Source: Microbacterium sp. AG1240 (GTDB lineage: Bacteria; Actinomycetota; Actinomycetes; Actinomycetales; Microbacteriaceae). From it: DNA of 64,000 nt. Under the pieces are notes generated by a model. The model was not told where the DNA came from. It made no database searches and was given only the letters and a program-made list of their open reading frames with translations. Location of the stretch: NCBI RefSeq assembly GCF_003635115.1, contig NZ_RBXJ01000004.1, positions 174,592 to 238,591 of the forward strand. The letters are read 5' to 3'. Both the position numbers and the translations under genes were made by a program. Below are positions 63,015 through 64,000 of this stretch, one piece after another (the stretch's first letter is position 1; every line of letters begins with the position of its first letter).

Positions 63015-63039
63015 GACCGGTGTCGCTGCAGCGCCGGTC
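63015..63039 (+). terminator. Possible terminator after the MFS gene
   Basis: GACCGG (63015-63020) pairs with CCGGTC (63034-63039); the loop contains the palindrome CGCTGCAGCG. Short stem, no U-tract, so weak. Confidence 0.3.
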
Positions 63040-63067
63040 GTTGGGGTGCCTGCGGTCCTTGGGTGAC

Positions 63068-63076
63068 TTGTCCACA
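63068..63076 (+). promoter_or_regulatory. DnaA-box-like TTGTCCACA
   Basis: Exact match to the actinobacterial DnaA box, within CTTG-TCCA-CAAG, 50 nt before the second HNH gene. A single box is not an origin. Confidence 0.4.
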
Positions 63077-63099
63077 AGGGGCTCGATCCTCGTGGAGTG

Positions 63100-63119
63100 T
63101 CGTAGATATGTTCTAGAAT
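63100..63119. promoter_or_regulatory. SOS-box-like LexA site and -10 of the second HNH gene
   Basis: TCGTAG-ATAT-GTTCTA (63100-63115) matches 9 of 12 LexA positions and overlaps the -10 TAGAAT (63114-63119), which is exactly 6 nt before the ATG at 63126. Confidence 0.55.
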
Positions 63120-63125
63120 GTAGGC

Positions 63126-64000
63126 ATGCTCAACAGCGATGAGGCCCCGGTAGGCGGTGAGGCGCCGCACGATGGCGATGTGCTCCCGGCAGACGGTGCG
63201 GGCGAGTCGTGGACGGGCGGCGACGGGCTCGTCGACGAGTGGCCCGACGAGCGCGAGTGGTTCGAAGAGCACGAGTGGATCGACGCGGACGGTGATCCGG
63301 TCGCGGCGGGGCGTGATGGCCTGGATGCGGTGGCGGATGTGTCGACGCTGATGTCGGTGTTCGCGGCGCAACGGTTCGAGCGGGTCGAGGGCCTGCGGCG
63401 GGAGGCGGTGGCGGAGGCGGCGGTGTTCCGGGGGACGACGACGGAGATCGTGATGCGATCCCTGCGGCTCGAGCTTGCGACGGTGTTGCAGGTCACCGAG
63501 CACATCGCAGAACGGATGCTGACGACCGCCGACGGGCTCGTGAACCGGTACCCGGTGATGCTCGACGCCCTCTCGCATGCGCGGACAACGGAGCGGCACG
63601 CGGACGTGTTCGTCGACCTCGTCGACCAGGTCGAACCCGAGTTACGTGACCAGGTCGTGCCGCTCGCCGTCGACCTCGCCACCACACACGCACTGGGGTC
63701 GTTCCGCCGGTTGCTGCGGAAACTGGTCGACACGGTCCGGGCCGCGACGCTCAGCGACCGGCATGCGGAAGCGATCCGGGAGCGGCGGGTGGTGGTGCAA
63801 CCGGCGGAGGACGGGATGAGCTGGGTGATGCTCTACACCTCCGCCGTGAAAGCACACGCGATCCAGCACCGCACAACCGCGATCGCCACCGCCCTCGCCG
63901 ACCACGACGGCGAAGAACGCTCTCTCGACGAACTCCGCGCCGACGTGATGGTCGATCTTCTCGTCGACGGCGACGTGCCCGCCCACCCCGACGCGGCACG
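63126..64000 (+). CDS. DUF222/13E12-family protein, 3' part beyond window
   Basis: At least 291 codons; the right edge cuts the gene before any HNH domain. An acidic N-terminal extension (DEWPDEREWFEEHEW) precedes the DUF222 helices (LRLELATVLQVTEHIAERML, YPVMLDALSHARTTERHADVF). Same family as the gene at 56934, but the N-terminus differs strongly. Start given by TAGAAT 6 nt upstream. Confidence 0.82.
   Translation, partial: MLNSDEAPVGGEAPHDGDVLPADGAGESWTGGDGLVDEWPDEREWFEEHEWIDADGDPVAAGRDGLDAVADVSTLMSVFAAQRFERVEGLRREAVAEAAVFRGTTTEIVMRSLRLELATVLQVTEHIAERMLTTADGLVNRYPVMLDALSHARTTERHADVFVDLVDQVEPELRDQVVPLAVDLATTHALGSFRRLLRKLVDTVRAATLSDRHAEAIRERRVVVQPAEDGMSWVMLYTSAVKAHAIQHRTTAIATALADHDGEERSLDELRADVMVDLLVDGDVPAHPDAA

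Overview
The window looks like chromosomal DNA of a high-GC actinobacterium of the family Microbacteriaceae, most likely Microbacterium or a close relative. The reasons are very high GC with strong third-position bias, many GTG starts, leaderless promoters of the TANNNT type, the octamer GGATGCTG/CAGCATCC scattered through genes, and typical gene families (DUF222-HNH proteins, MetP/MetS, XRE-cupin regulator, DUF4232, a siderophore-interacting protein). The genus is an inference from these traits. I saw no rRNA, tRNA, transposase, prophage or CRISPR array.

Layout. 1-7547: peptide import and hydrolysis island (M24 peptidase cut by the window edge, two Dpp/Opp permeases, peptide-binding lipoprotein, M19-type dipeptidase, and a divergent double ATPase). 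7568-12675: glucose-6-phosphate isomerase, an unknown protein, a secreted lytic-transglycosylase-like protein with a structured leader, and an alpha/beta hydrolase. 12692-16225: a perfect 16-bp hairpin, then a cassette of NMT1/THI5-like binding protein, phosphoribosyltransferase and SLOG-fold protein facing a LacI regulator, with an 18-bp palindrome at the promoter. 16312-18827: small proteins, a PPOX-fold oxidoreductase, a hydrolase, DUF2834 and VanZ. 18926-22162: trehalose-synthase-like GH13 and cardiolipin synthase. 22317-27395: signalling block with two histidine kinases, two response regulators, a small export protein and a VanY-like carboxypeptidase.

28617-37728 is an alpha-glucan utilisation operon read leftwards: secreted amylase, alpha-glucosidase, sugar ABC transporter (binding protein and two permeases, no ATPase), cytoplasmic neopullulanase-like enzyme and LacI repressor. 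Extracellular starch would be cut, imported as oligosaccharides and hydrolysed inside. ATGTATA-type candidate operators lie at its promoters, and two copies of one 76-bp palindromic repeat bracket it (28522 and 38077). 38232-43215: RecQ, DUF4232 protein, a hypothetical and a beta-lactamase-like lipoprotein. 43254-47970: iron-siderophore uptake operon behind a DtxR/IdeR-like box.

47989-64000: SdpI-like protein, a lone HsdR-N-like nuclease of atypical codon use, a methyltransferase/flavin reductase pair with an XRE-cupin regulator, MetS/MetP transporter including a 47-residue subunit, a large helicase, two DUF222-HNH genes with SOS-like boxes, small envelope proteins, a free-standing 23-codon peptide gene with its own promoter, ribosome-binding site and terminator, GNAT, and an interlocked TetR/MFS pair. 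A recurring rule helps choose starts: 18 genes have a -10-like hexamer exactly 6 nt before the start codon and four more have 7 nt, as expected for leaderless mRNA.
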